Assembly (NCBI RefSeq): GCF_030814215.1
Contig: NZ_JAUSUT010000001.1
Location: forward strand, 6,634,001-6,698,000
DNA from: Amycolatopsis thermophila
Lineage (GTDB): Bacteria > Actinomycetota > Actinomycetes > Mycobacteriales > Pseudonocardiaceae
Reading direction: 5' to 3'
Length of the DNA: 64,000 bases
Both the position numbers and the translations under genes were made by a program. The notes beneath the pieces are model-generated. The model was not told where the DNA came from and ran no database searches. It worked only from the letters and a program-made list of their open reading frames with translations. Numbering within the stretch: position 1 is the stretch's first letter; every line of letters starts with the position of its first letter. Shown here one piece after another: positions 44,373 to 52,678 of the stretch.

Positions 44373-45074
44373 ATGACGGAGAACGTGATGCCGATGCGCG
44401 GACGAGGGCCGGCCAGGCAGCAACTGCCCGAGGAAGTGGCTTCGTACGTGCGGGAGCTGATCATCTCGGGCGAGGTGCGGCCGGGCGAGTTCCTCCGGCT
44501 CGAGCCCATCGCGGAAGCCGTCGGAGTGAGCAACACTCCGGTGCGCGAGGGTCTGCTGTCACTGCGCAGCGAGGGGTTCGTCGAGCTGGTCCCGCGCCGC
44601 GGGTTCGTGGTCGCGCCGTTCACCGAACAGGACGTGCGGGACCTGTTCTGGACGCAGGCGCAGCTCGCCGGCGAGCTGACCGCCCGCGCCGCTCGCAAGA
44701 TCACCGCGGACGGGATGGCGCGCCTGGAGGCCAACGTCGACGAGTTCACGAAGGCGAGCGCCGAGGGACGCGAGGACCGAGTGGCCGAGCTCGGTCACCA
44801 GTTCCACCGGGAGATCAACCTCGCGGCCGACTCGCACCGCCTGGCCAGGTTGCTGAACTCCGTGGTCAAGCACCTGCCGAACCGCTTCTACGCCGAGATC
44901 GAAGGCACCGTGACGGGCAGCCAGGAGGCCCATCCACTCATCCTCGAGGCCATTCGCAAGCGTGCCGCGCGGAAGGCGCAGTCGCTGATGGCCGAGCACA
45001 TCCTCGACAGCGGCGAACACCTGGTCGAGATGCTGCGCAAGCGCGGGGTGTGGGCCGAGACCTCCAGCGCCTGA
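44373..45074 (+). CDS. GntR-family transcription regulator, FCD subfamily (second copy)
   Basis: Regulator of 233 residues related to the one at 19944-20639. Winged helix at about 20-80 (EAVGVSNTPVREGLLSLRSEGF, VPRRGF), FCD domain after 88. Here too the usual metal-ligand Asp is lost (Gly141 before His145 in GHQFH), while later His residues remain (EAHPLI, AEHILD). Both regulators end in a similar RGVW/RGFW motif, so they are paralogues. GGGAG precedes the ATG at 44373. It is divergent from a hydrolase gene and convergent with an XRE gene. Confidence 0.88.
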   Translation: MTENVMPMRGRGPARQQLPEEVASYVRELIISGEVRPGEFLRLEPIAEAVGVSNTPVREGLLSLRSEGFVELVPRRGFVVAPFTEQDVRDLFWTQAQLAGELTARAARKITADGMARLEANVDEFTKASAEGREDRVAELGHQFHREINLAADSHRLARLLNSVVKHLPNRFYAEIEGTVTGSQEAHPLILEAIRKRAARKAQSLMAEHILDSGEHLVEMLRKRGVWAETSSA

Positions 45075-45110
45075 TCCGGCCACGGGGACAGCCCCGGCCA
45101 GGCCGGTGGG

Positions 45111-45977
45111 TCACTCCGGCTGCCCGGCCGTGAGGTGCCGCGCATCCGCGGCCCAGGACGCGAGGATCCGCAAGCCGTCGTGTGACGGTGTGCCGGGTTC
45201 GGCCGTCCAGACGACGAGTTGCTGGTCGGGGTCGGTCGTACAGGTCAGCGTGTCCCAGTCCAGGGTGAGTTCACCGGCCACCGGGTGCCGTATGAGCTTC
45301 GTGCCCACGGTCCGCGTGGCCACGTGGTGCCCGGCCCACCACCGGCGGAACTGTTCGTCCCGCACCGCGAGTTCACCGACGAGCTCGGCGAGCTGCGGGT
45401 CGTTCGGATGCCGCGCGGCCTCCATGCGCACCTGCGCGACGCACATGGACGCGACGTCCTCCCACCGCGGGTACAGCGCGCGCAGGGACGGTTCGGTGAA
45501 CACCAGACGCAGGTAGTTGCGCCGTTTCGGGGGGATGCTCGAGAAGTCCATGACCAGGGCGGCCGCCATCGGGTTCCAGGCCAGGATGTCCATCCGGCGA
45601 CCGAGGACCATCGCCGGCGTGGTGGGCAGGTCCTCGAGCAGGCGCCGCAGCTGGGGCTCCACCTTCTGCGCACTGCGGCGGCGCGGCCGGGCCGCTTCCT
45701 TGCCGGCGAGTTCGAACATGTAGGCGCGCTCGTCGTCGCCCAGCTGCAGTACGCGCGCCAGGGCGTCCAGCACCGGCACCGACGCCTGGATCCGGCCCTG
45801 CTCGAGCCTGCTGTAGTAGTCGACGCTGATCGACGCCAGGTGGGCGACCTCCTCGCGGCGCAGTCCCCGGACCCGGCGGTGGCCGCCGGCGGGCAGCCCC
45901 ACCGCGCGCGGCGTCAGGTCCGCACGGCGCGCTTTGAGGAACTCGCCCAGCTGGCTCGCCCGAGGATTCCGTGGCAT
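45111..45977 (-). CDS. XRE-type regulator with MmyB-like ligand-binding domain
   Basis: Transcription regulator, 288 residues. The N-terminal helix-turn-helix is in RGLRREEVAHLASISVDYYS followed by RLEQGR (about 38-65); the rest matches the MmyB-like ligand-binding domain common in actinobacteria (LLEDLPTTPAMVLGRRMDIL, AWNPMAAAL, WWAGHHVA, HPVAGELTLDWDTL). Such proteins probably sense fatty-acid-like ligands. It is divergent from the hydrolase gene at 46075, which is likely its target, as is usual for this family. Confidence 0.88.
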   Translation of the reverse strand: MPRNPRASQLGEFLKARRADLTPRAVGLPAGGHRRVRGLRREEVAHLASISVDYYSRLEQGRIQASVPVLDALARVLQLGDDERAYMFELAGKEAARPRRRSAQKVEPQLRRLLEDLPTTPAMVLGRRMDILAWNPMAAALVMDFSSIPPKRRNYLRLVFTEPSLRALYPRWEDVASMCVAQVRMEAARHPNDPQLAELVGELAVRDEQFRRWWAGHHVATRTVGTKLIRHPVAGELTLDWDTLTCTTDPDQQLVVWTAEPGTPSHDGLRILASWAADARHLTAGQPE

Positions 45978-46044
45978 GTCGTCCAGTGTGGCGGATGCGA
46001 AGGCGCCACGGGAGGGAAGAACCTCTCCCCCGTTCGACTCCGGA

Positions 46045-46064
46045 ATACTTAATATTTTTGGTAT
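46045..46064 (+). promoter_or_regulatory. Class B AT-rich element in the XRE/hydrolase divergent region
   Basis: ATACTTAATATTTTTGGTAT with ATAC and GTAT arms, ending about 10 bp before the hydrolase start and within the divergent region shared with the XRE gene. Given the XRE neighbour it could instead be that regulator's own site. Confidence 0.45.
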
Positions 46065-46074
46065 CGCAGGAGTG

Positions 46075-46962
46075 ATGTCGGCAGCGGGAGGCGGCGCGGT
46101 GACACCAGGGGAAACCGTTCGACGCGAGCACCTGCGGTTCGCCGGACACCAGGGCGTCACGCTGGCCGCCGATCGCTGGGCGCCCTCGGGTGCCGAGCGG
46201 CGGACGGTGCTCCTGCTGCCCGGCGGCGGACAGACCCGGCGGTCCTGGAGCAGGACGGCGGAGCGACTCGCCGCCGAGGGCTGGCCGGCTGTCGCCATGG
46301 ACGCGCGCGGCCACGGCGACAGCGAATGGTCCCCCGCCGGCGCGTACGCGCTGGACGATTTCGTCGCCGATCTGCACGCCGTCGTGGACCAGCTGGGCGC
46401 GCCGCCGGTGGTCGTCGGCGCCTCGCTGGGCGGCCGGACCGCGCTGGCGGCCGAGGGCGAAAGCCCCGGGTTGCTCGCCGGCCTGGTGCTGGTGGACATC
46501 ACCCACCGGGTCGACCGGACCGGCCAGGCACGAGTGCGCAGGTTCCTGGAGAGCGCGCCGAACGGGTTCGGCTCGCTCGACGAGGCCGCGGCCGCGGTCG
46601 ACGCGTACCGGCCGCGCCCGGGCACCCGCCGCAACCTCGACGGCCTCCGGAAGAACCTCCGCCGGCGCGCGGACGGTCGCTGGTACTGGCACTGGGACCC
46701 CGGGTTCCTCGGGTTCGCCGCGGACGCCCGCAACTCCGACGAGGCGCGCCTGACGGAGGCCGCGCGGCACGTCACCATCCCCACCCTCCTCGTCCGGGGC
46801 CGGCACTCGGACATCGTGCCGCCGGCCGCGGCCGCCGAACTGCTCGAGCTGATCCCCTCGGCCGAGCTCGTCGAGGTCGCCGCGGGACACATGATCGCGG
46901 GCGACGACAACGACGTCTTCACCGCGCGCCTGTGCGAATTCCTCGACCAGCGCGTGCCGTAG
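46075..46962 (+). CDS. Alpha/beta hydrolase
   Basis: Alpha/beta hydrolase, 295 residues. The oxyanion region LLLPGGGQTRRSW, nucleophile GASLGGR, acid in RGRHSDIVPP and His in AAGHMIAGDD make a complete triad. The ATG at 46075 is close behind GGAG; an in-frame GTG at 46099 with GGGAGG is an equally good start and would shorten the protein by 8 residues. XRE/MmyB regulators often control such a divergent hydrolase gene. Substrate unknown. Confidence 0.85.
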   Translation: MSAAGGGAVTPGETVRREHLRFAGHQGVTLAADRWAPSGAERRTVLLLPGGGQTRRSWSRTAERLAAEGWPAVAMDARGHGDSEWSPAGAYALDDFVADLHAVVDQLGAPPVVVGASLGGRTALAAEGESPGLLAGLVLVDITHRVDRTGQARVRRFLESAPNGFGSLDEAAAAVDAYRPRPGTRRNLDGLRKNLRRRADGRWYWHWDPGFLGFAADARNSDEARLTEAARHVTIPTLLVRGRHSDIVPPAAAAELLELIPSAELVEVAAGHMIAGDDNDVFTARLCEFLDQRVP

Positions 46963-46986
46963 GACACTCAGCCTTCCCGGGTTTTT

Positions 46987-47004
46987 ATACATAATATATA
47001 GTAT
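46987..47004 (+). promoter_or_regulatory. Class B AT-rich palindrome before a CoA-transferase gene
   Basis: ATACATAATATATAGTAT with ATAC/GTAT arms, 48 bp before the GTG start at 47052 and 24 bp after the preceding stop, so the gene has its own control region. Confidence 0.55.
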
Positions 47005-47051
47005 GCCAGAATGGCGTCATCAGTCCTGCACCCGAACGCGAGGTCACCGCA

Positions 47052-48275
47052 GTGAGCGCAGCGAACCCGAGCAGCACCCCGAACCCCGCCCCGCTCGCCG
47101 GACTGCGGATAGTGGAACTGTCGAGCTACGTGGCGACGCCCTTGTGCGGAATGACGCTCGCCCAGCTGGGCGCCGACGTGATCCGGGTGGAACCGCTCGG
47201 CGGTGCGGCCGACCGGACCCGGCTGCCGCTGGCGCCGACCGGCACGAGCCTCTACTGGACCGGCCTGAACAAGGGCAAGCGGGCGATCGCGGTGAACCTG
47301 TCGGCACCGGCCGGCAAGGATCTCGTCGCCCGCCTGGCGGCCGAACGCGGCATCGTGCTCACGAACTCCGAACGGGTCGTGCCACCGGCGGATCTGCGCG
47401 CGCGACGTCCCGACCTCATCCACGTCCTGCTCACCGGACGCCAGGACGGTGGTTCGGCCGTCGACTACACCGTCAACGCCGAGTGCGGGTTCCCGCTGGC
47501 CACCGGCCCCGCGGGCGGCGATTCGCCGGTGAACCACCTGCTGCCCGCGTGGGACGTCGCGGCCGGACTGTACCTGGCGGTCGGCCTGCTCAGCGCGGTC
47601 CGCGAACACGCGCGGACCGGCCGGCCGCAGAACGTGCGCGTCGCGCTGGAGGACGTGGCCCTGGGCATCACGGGCAACCTGGGCTACCTCGCCCAGGCCC
47701 AGATCACCGGCGAACCGCGCGAGCCGGACGGCAACTTCGTGTACGGCACCTTCGGCAAGGACTTCGTCACCGCGGACGGCATCCGCGTCATGGTCGTCGC
47801 GCTCACCCCACGGCACTGGCGCGATCTGGTCGCCATGACCCAATCCGCCGAGGTGATCAAGGCGATCGAGACCGCTCGGTCGGCCGATTTCGACGACGAG
47901 GGCGACCGGTACCGCCATCGGCACCTCCTGGCGGCGGTGCTGGGCGACTGGTTCGCGACGCACCCCTACGCGGAGGTGGCAGCCGCCTTGAGCGAGACCC
48001 GCGTCGTGTGGTCGCGGTTCCGCACCTTCACCGAACTCGCCGAGTCCGGCCTCCTGCGCGACAACCCCCTGTTCAACGAGCTGGACCAGCCGGGCGTGGG
48101 GCGCCATCTCGCTCCGGGATCGCCGCTGGTCGTCGGGGGCGACCGGGCGCCGGCGGTGCCCGCCCCCGCGGTCGGCGAGCACACCCACGAGCTGCTGCGC
48201 GAGGAGATCGGGCTGCGCGAGCGCGACATAGACCGGCTCGTCCGCGAAGGCGTCATCGAACCGCCCGTGGTGTGA
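47052..48275 (+). CDS. Class III CoA-transferase, 2-methylfumaryl-CoA isomerase-like
   Basis: CaiB/BaiF superfamily protein, 407 residues. LAGLRIVELSSYVATPLCGM and QLGADVIRVEPLGG are the family N-terminus; an Asp in AVDYTVNAECG is at the usual catalytic place. The segment FGKDFVTADGIRVMVVALTP recalls the intramolecular CoA-transferase Mct (2-methylfumaryl-CoA isomerase), but I cannot confirm this without alignment. The GTG at 47052 follows GAGG. Monocistronic, facing two MmgE/PrpD genes. With the CitE-like and MaoC proteins it hints at C5-dicarboxyl-CoA chemistry. Confidence 0.8.
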   Translation: MSAANPSSTPNPAPLAGLRIVELSSYVATPLCGMTLAQLGADVIRVEPLGGAADRTRLPLAPTGTSLYWTGLNKGKRAIAVNLSAPAGKDLVARLAAERGIVLTNSERVVPPADLRARRPDLIHVLLTGRQDGGSAVDYTVNAECGFPLATGPAGGDSPVNHLLPAWDVAAGLYLAVGLLSAVREHARTGRPQNVRVALEDVALGITGNLGYLAQAQITGEPREPDGNFVYGTFGKDFVTADGIRVMVVALTPRHWRDLVAMTQSAEVIKAIETARSADFDDEGDRYRHRHLLAAVLGDWFATHPYAEVAAALSETRVVWSRFRTFTELAESGLLRDNPLFNELDQPGVGRHLAPGSPLVVGGDRAPAVPAPAVGEHTHELLREEIGLRERDIDRLVREGVIEPPVV

Positions 48276-48285
48276 GCCGGCCGCG

Positions 48286-48319
48286 GCCCGGCCCGGCGTC
48301 AGGACGGGCCGGGCCGGGC
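48286..48319. terminator. GC-rich hairpin, probable terminator between convergent genes
   Basis: An 11-bp perfect inverted repeat of G and C (48286-48296 with 48309-48319) with a 12-nt loop, between the convergent stops at 48275 and 48323. Confidence 0.65.
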
Positions 48320-48322
48320 GGG

Positions 48323-49717
48323 TCAGGCGATCAACAGTGCGGCCAGCGTCGCCGCGGGCATCGCCGGATCGTCTTCGGTGATCGCCCGGAGCAGCGCCGC
48401 GCTGCGCTCAGCTCCCAGGGCCGACAGCGTGAGATCCCGGAACTTGGCGTCGAGGTCGTGCTGCGACATCGGGTTCTCGGCCGTGCCGAGCGGGCTGTCG
48501 ACGAACAGGTTCTCCCGGGTGCCGTCGGTGTAGGTGACGGTGATGTCGGCGACCCACTTGCCGCGGTGGGCCGCATCGAGGTCCGGCCGCGGGGTGATGT
48601 GGACGCGCCGGGCGAGCTTGTCCACCTCGCTGCCGTCGGACAGGTCGAGCCGTCCGGCCAGGAAGTCGTGGTGGGTGGTGAAGCCGTTGCCCTGGCCGAG
48701 CACCGCGAGGGCGAACTGGAACGGCAGGCTGTACTGCAGGTTTTCGATGGTCTGCGGGGCGTACGCGTGCGCGTTCCGGTCGCCGACGATGATGTTCCCG
48801 CCGGTCTGGATCCCCAGTTCGACGGTGTCGATCTCCGCGGCGCGGTCCGCCAGCCGGCGCGCGCCGTCGATGTAGGCGTGGTTGATGCCGCAGCAGCAGT
48901 ACGGCTTGATCCAGATGCGGGTGATCTCGAACGGCCGGTCCGGGGCGAACGCGGCGGCGGCGTCGTCTCCCGCGGAACGCCCGACGAAAGTGCGGTAGAA
49001 GCCCTTGCCACCGCTGAGGAACTCCGCGGGACCGGTGATGCCCGCCTCGGCCATCTCCGCCGAGCGGATGCCGTTGCGGGCACCGATGCCGGCGTGCACC
49101 CGCTTCACGGACCCACCGGACGAGGTGTACTCGGTGCTTCCGGCGCAGTGGCTCGTCGCGATCGACAACGCGTGGTGGATCCGTTCGCGGTCGAAGCCGC
49201 GCATCTTCGCGACCACGGCGGCGGCACCGAACGCGGAGAGCACCGCGTGCGGGTGGAACCCGCGCTCCAGCAGGTCCGGCGCGGCGAGCGTACCGAGCCG
49301 GGTGTAGACCTCGTACCCGGCGACGATGCCCACCAGCACCTCGCGCATCGTCGCGCCGATCTCCTCCCCCACGGCCAGCGCGGTGGGCACCACGCAGCTG
49401 CCGGGGTGGCTCGAGCTCGCGCGGTGGGCGTCGTCGTACTCGAAGCCGTGGCCGAACGAGGCGTTGACGAACGCCGCGTCGGCGGCACTCATCCGGTCAC
49501 CGGCGACGGTCACCCGGGCCGATCCGGGCGCGTGCGACGCCCGCGTGAGCCGCAGGACCGTCTGGCTCCAGGGCAGCGCGGCGCAACCCACCTGGACAGC
49601 CAGCTGGTCCTGCAGGAGCCGCCGCGCGCCGCGGACCGCGTCGGCCGGGAGTGTTACGTAGCGCAGCTCGTCGACCAGGTGCACCACGGCTGCTTCGAGC
49701 GGCGGGGCTTCCGGCAT
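48323..49717 (-). CDS. MmgE/PrpD family protein
   Basis: MmgE/PrpD-fold protein, 464 residues. Family members are 2-methylcitrate dehydratase, cis-aconitate decarboxylase and iminodisuccinate epimerase. Recognisable parts are NASFGHGFEYDDAH, RGFHPHAVLSAFGAA, VHAGIGARNG and KPYCCCGINHAYIDG. The start is the ATG at 49717; the ribosome site is weak and the gene lies 67 nt after the partner MmgE/PrpD gene. It is diverged from that partner, so the two may have different jobs. Reaction not assignable; acts on a small carboxylic acid. Confidence 0.85.
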   Translation of the reverse strand: MPEAPPLEAAVVHLVDELRYVTLPADAVRGARRLLQDQLAVQVGCAALPWSQTVLRLTRASHAPGSARVTVAGDRMSAADAAFVNASFGHGFEYDDAHRASSSHPGSCVVPTALAVGEEIGATMREVLVGIVAGYEVYTRLGTLAAPDLLERGFHPHAVLSAFGAAAVVAKMRGFDRERIHHALSIATSHCAGSTEYTSSGGSVKRVHAGIGARNGIRSAEMAEAGITGPAEFLSGGKGFYRTFVGRSAGDDAAAAFAPDRPFEITRIWIKPYCCCGINHAYIDGARRLADRAAEIDTVELGIQTGGNIIVGDRNAHAYAPQTIENLQYSLPFQFALAVLGQGNGFTTHHDFLAGRLDLSDGSEVDKLARRVHITPRPDLDAAHRGKWVADITVTYTDGTRENLFVDSPLGTAENPMSQHDLDAKFRDLTLSALGAERSAALLRAITEDDPAMPAATLAALLIA

Positions 49718-49784
49718 GGGCTTCTCACTTTCCTTCGCAACGCACCACGCGCTGCTGTCGTGACGTACCGATGTGTGCAAACTG

Positions 49785-51209
49785 CTACCGGGGCGGGCGC
49801 ACGCAGTCCATGAGCGTGCTGACGTCCGCCACCGCCTCCAGTCCGAGGACCGCGTCGACCACGGCCGCCACGTTCGACTCGGGCAGGACACCGTCGGCGT
49901 TGTGCCGGAACTTGGCGACCAGGTCCTCGGTCGTCATCCGCGTGGCGGGGTCGGGTGACGGCACGCCCTTGGGGTAGCTGCGCTCCCCGACGAACGTCTT
50001 CCCGCGCGCGGTGACCTCGACCCGGGACGGGCGCGCCGCGGGGTGGCCGCTGATCGCCGAGACGTAGTCCGCGTGCGGCTCGTAGGACACCTTCTCCATC
50101 AGCTCGAGGACCGACCGGCTGTGCACCAGTTCCGGGTCCAGCCAGTCCCTGCCCGGCGGTACCCGGTGCGCCCCCACCGCGAGCCCGTGCGCGATGCTGA
50201 ACTCGGCGTCCCGGGGTTCGGCGACCGTGCGGTTGAGCCACACCGGCTGCTGCACGAACGGCTCGCCCCACGTCTTGATGGAGTCGATCTCCTCCGGAGC
50301 GAGGTCGTGCGTCTCGACGATCTCCCGCAGCGCGTCGAGCGGGGCGTGCAGGATCCGGCAGTGGGGGTAGGGCTTGTAGGCCTGTTCGGTGACGAACTTC
50401 CAGTCGCTGCCCAGACCCACCGTGATCCGCTCGGGTTCCCAGCGGGTGGTGCCGATGAAGCGCGGCCAGCCGAACTCCGCGTCGTCGAGGATCCGCAGGT
50501 CACCTCGGTGCCCGAACTCGGCCAGGTGCGCGGCGGTCAGCGCCGTCTGCGGGAGGGTCCCCGCGAGCATGTACTTGATCGTCGTGCTCGGCGTGTGCAT
50601 CATCCACGCCCGCATGGCGTTGACCGGGGCGGTACTGGCCGCGATGCCCAGTGCGTGCCCCAGCGTCCCCTCGGACAGGCCCTTCACCATCGCGACCGCG
50701 GCGGTCGCGCCGAACACCGTGCTGCTGTACCCGTAGACCGGCGGAATCGTCACCTCGCCGTCCTTGATGTCGCGCAGGTAGTCGGTCGCCTTGCCGATCC
50801 GGTACGACATCTCGTGCGCCACGGCCAGGGCCGCGATCAGGTCCTTCCCCGACTTGTGGCCCGCTTCGGCCACGGCCAGCGCACCGGGCACCACGTACGG
50901 GGTGACGTGGCCCGGCGGGACGACGGCGTCCATGTCGAGGGCGTTGACGAGGTCGGCGTTGGCGAACGCGGCGCCGAAGATCGAGACCTTGTCGGCGGCA
51001 CCGATCAGCGTGGCGTCGCCACTCGCGCCGCCGAGCAGCGACGCGAACTCGACGGCCTTGCGCGCGCCGGGTTCGGCCACCGCGGCCAGCGCGCATCCGA
51101 GCGAGTCCAGCAGGATCCGCTTGCACTCCTCGACCACGTCGTCCGGCAGGGCCGCGAACCCGCTACGGCTGCTGAACTCCGCCAGGCGCTCGACGAGGGT
51201 CTGGGACAT
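49785..51209 (-). CDS. MmgE/PrpD family protein (first of two)
   Basis: MmgE/PrpD-fold protein, 474 residues. VNALDMDAVVPPGHVTPYVVPG, GYSSTVFGATAAVAMVKGL, FVTEQAYKPYPHCRILHAP and FSIAHGLAVGA match the family, including the His region near the active site. CGGAG precedes the ATG at 51209. It starts an operon with a second MmgE/PrpD gene and has its own promoter with class A operator. Across the divergent gap lies a class III CoA-transferase that could activate its product. Confidence 0.87.
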   Translation of the reverse strand: MSQTLVERLAEFSSRSGFAALPDDVVEECKRILLDSLGCALAAVAEPGARKAVEFASLLGGASGDATLIGAADKVSIFGAAFANADLVNALDMDAVVPPGHVTPYVVPGALAVAEAGHKSGKDLIAALAVAHEMSYRIGKATDYLRDIKDGEVTIPPVYGYSSTVFGATAAVAMVKGLSEGTLGHALGIAASTAPVNAMRAWMMHTPSTTIKYMLAGTLPQTALTAAHLAEFGHRGDLRILDDAEFGWPRFIGTTRWEPERITVGLGSDWKFVTEQAYKPYPHCRILHAPLDALREIVETHDLAPEEIDSIKTWGEPFVQQPVWLNRTVAEPRDAEFSIAHGLAVGAHRVPPGRDWLDPELVHSRSVLELMEKVSYEPHADYVSAISGHPAARPSRVEVTARGKTFVGERSYPKGVPSPDPATRMTTEDLVAKFRHNADGVLPESNVAAVVDAVLGLEAVADVSTLMDCVRPPR

Positions 51210-51226
51210 CGCTTCTCCGTTCTCTC

Positions 51227-51267
51227 TTAATATATTTTATGTAAACTCAACCCGTGGTGACTGTCAA
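51227..51267 (-). promoter_or_regulatory. Promoter with class A AT-rich element for the MmgE/PrpD operon
   Basis: On the minus strand a perfect TTGACA (51267-51262) lies 18 bp before TACATA; the element ATAAAATATATTAA (51240-51227) overlaps the -10 box and transcription start, 18 bp before the start codon. Confidence 0.65.
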
Positions 51268-51433
51268 GGGATGGTGGCCACCGGCGGATCCGCGAGCCGG
51301 CTCACGATGACGACAAGGTCCCCGGCAGGGCCCGCCGAGGGCGACTCACGATGACACCAAGACCTCCGGGGCTCCCCGGCGGGGCTCGACGACGACCCGC
51401 GTCGCACACCGCGACGGAGGGAGGCGGCCACCC

Positions 51434-51462
51434 TTGTCGCTCAAATATATTTTACTTAGTAT
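51434..51462 (+). promoter_or_regulatory. Promoter with AT-rich element for the class III CoA-transferase gene
   Basis: TTGTCG (51434-51439), 17-bp spacer, TAGTAT (51457-51462). The element AAATATATTTTAC (51443-51455, palindrome AAATATATTT) fills the spacer and a GTAT block overlaps the -10, combining class A and class B features. The rest of 51268-51433 holds only a short imperfect direct repeat (CTCACGATGAC). Confidence 0.6.
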
Positions 51463-51505
51463 TGCTGATGAGCGTCGAACTTCTCAGCGGAGCGAGGTCA
51501 CCACC

Positions 51506-52678
51506 ATGCAGCACAAGCCGCTCACGGGCATCAGGATCCTGGAGATCGGCGGTTACATCTCCCTTCCCTACGGCACCTCACTCCTGTGCGCCCTGGGAGC
51601 CGAGGTCGTCAAGGTCGAGAAGCCGGGAGACGGCGAGGACTTCCGGCGGCGGGACAACAACCGCAGCGTGTACTTCATCCAGGTGAACGCGGGCAAACGC
51701 AGCCTGGCCGTCGACCTGAAGCACCCGCAGGGCGTGGCCCTGGTGAAGAAGCTGATCCCGCGGTTCGACGTGGTCCTGGAGAACATGCGGCCCGGCAAGC
51801 TGGCCGCGCTCGGGCTCGGGCCGGACGACTGCCGCGCCCTGCGGCCGGACCTGGTCTACGGATCGGTGACCGGGTTCGGCAACGGCGGGCCACTCGCCTC
51901 GCGCCCCGCCTACGACACGATCGGTCACGCCTTCGGTGGCCTCTACTCCCTGTTCAGCGATGCCGGGAACTACCAGCTCGCGGGCGGGCTGTGCGCCGAC
52001 CTCGTCACCGGCCTCGCCACCGCGACCGGTGTGCTCGCCGCCCTGGTCGGTCGCGCTTCATCGGGCACCGGACAACACGTCGAGACCTCGATCATGGAGG
52101 CGGTCAGCACCCTGACCACCGACGCCATCACGCAGTACTTCGAGACCGGGACGGACCCGGACCGGCAGAGCAGGCACCCGCAGGCCCAGAACTTCTGCGT
52201 CAAGACCGCCTCGGGCGAGTTTCTCGCGATCCACCTGTCGTCGTCGCAGAAGTTCTGGCGATCGCTCTGCGCCGCCATGCACCGGCCGGACCTCGCCGAG
52301 GACCCGCGGTTCGCCGAGTTCCGCCACCGTGAGCGGAACTACTTCGAACTGGTCAAGATCGTGGAGGCCGAGTTCGCCACGAAACCGAAGGACGAGTGGG
52401 AGAAGCGGCTCACCGAGTTCGACGTCCCCTTCGCACCGGTGCTGACCATGTCCGGCTACCTGGAGCACCCGCAGGTGAAATGGCTCGATCTGATCGAGCC
52501 GGAGCGCAACGGGGTATCGCTGGTCCGGCCACCCTGGCGATTCGAAGGCTCCCGCCCGGACCGTGGCGGCGACGCCCCCCGCGTCGGGCAGCACAGCCGC
52601 GAGGTCGCGTCCGAGATCTGTGACGACGCCGAGATCGACGAACTCGTCGCGGCCGGCGTGCTGTACGTGGAGTCCTGA
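51506..52678 (+). CDS. Class III CoA-transferase (CaiB/BaiF family)
   Basis: Formyl-CoA-transferase-type protein, 390 residues. ILEIGGYISLPYGTSLLCALG and GAEVVKVEKPGDGEDFRRRD form the N-terminal CoA-binding fold; the Asp of RPAYDTIGHAFGG is at the expected catalytic position and the C-terminal small domain is complete. It is a transferase rather than a racemase, as the racemase His/Asp pair is not seen. GAGGTCA lies upstream of the ATG at 51506. Divergent from the MmgE/PrpD operon, with which it probably shares a pathway: CoA activation of a di- or tricarboxylic acid. Confidence 0.87.
   Translation: MQHKPLTGIRILEIGGYISLPYGTSLLCALGAEVVKVEKPGDGEDFRRRDNNRSVYFIQVNAGKRSLAVDLKHPQGVALVKKLIPRFDVVLENMRPGKLAALGLGPDDCRALRPDLVYGSVTGFGNGGPLASRPAYDTIGHAFGGLYSLFSDAGNYQLAGGLCADLVTGLATATGVLAALVGRASSGTGQHVETSIMEAVSTLTTDAITQYFETGTDPDRQSRHPQAQNFCVKTASGEFLAIHLSSSQKFWRSLCAAMHRPDLAEDPRFAEFRHRERNYFELVKIVEAEFATKPKDEWEKRLTEFDVPFAPVLTMSGYLEHPQVKWLDLIEPERNGVSLVRPPWRFEGSRPDRGGDAPRVGQHSREVASEICDDAEIDELVAAGVLYVES

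Noticed and set aside
45075..45110. Possible terminator hairpin between the second GntR and XRE genes
   Set aside because: Only an imperfect GGGG-ACAG-CCCC type pairing is visible; too weak to list compared with the perfect hairpins elsewhere.
51300..51400. Short direct repeat around CTCACGATGAC upstream of the class III CoA-transferase
   Set aside because: The two copies diverge after about 11 bases and neither overlaps a promoter; chance similarity is likely.
9164..51462. AT-rich stretches as scars of insertions or as mere promoter melting regions
   Set aside because: They have a shared, often palindromic sequence with defined orientation and location at operon starts, and ordinary promoters in the window (for example at 58218) lack them. 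An operator fits better.
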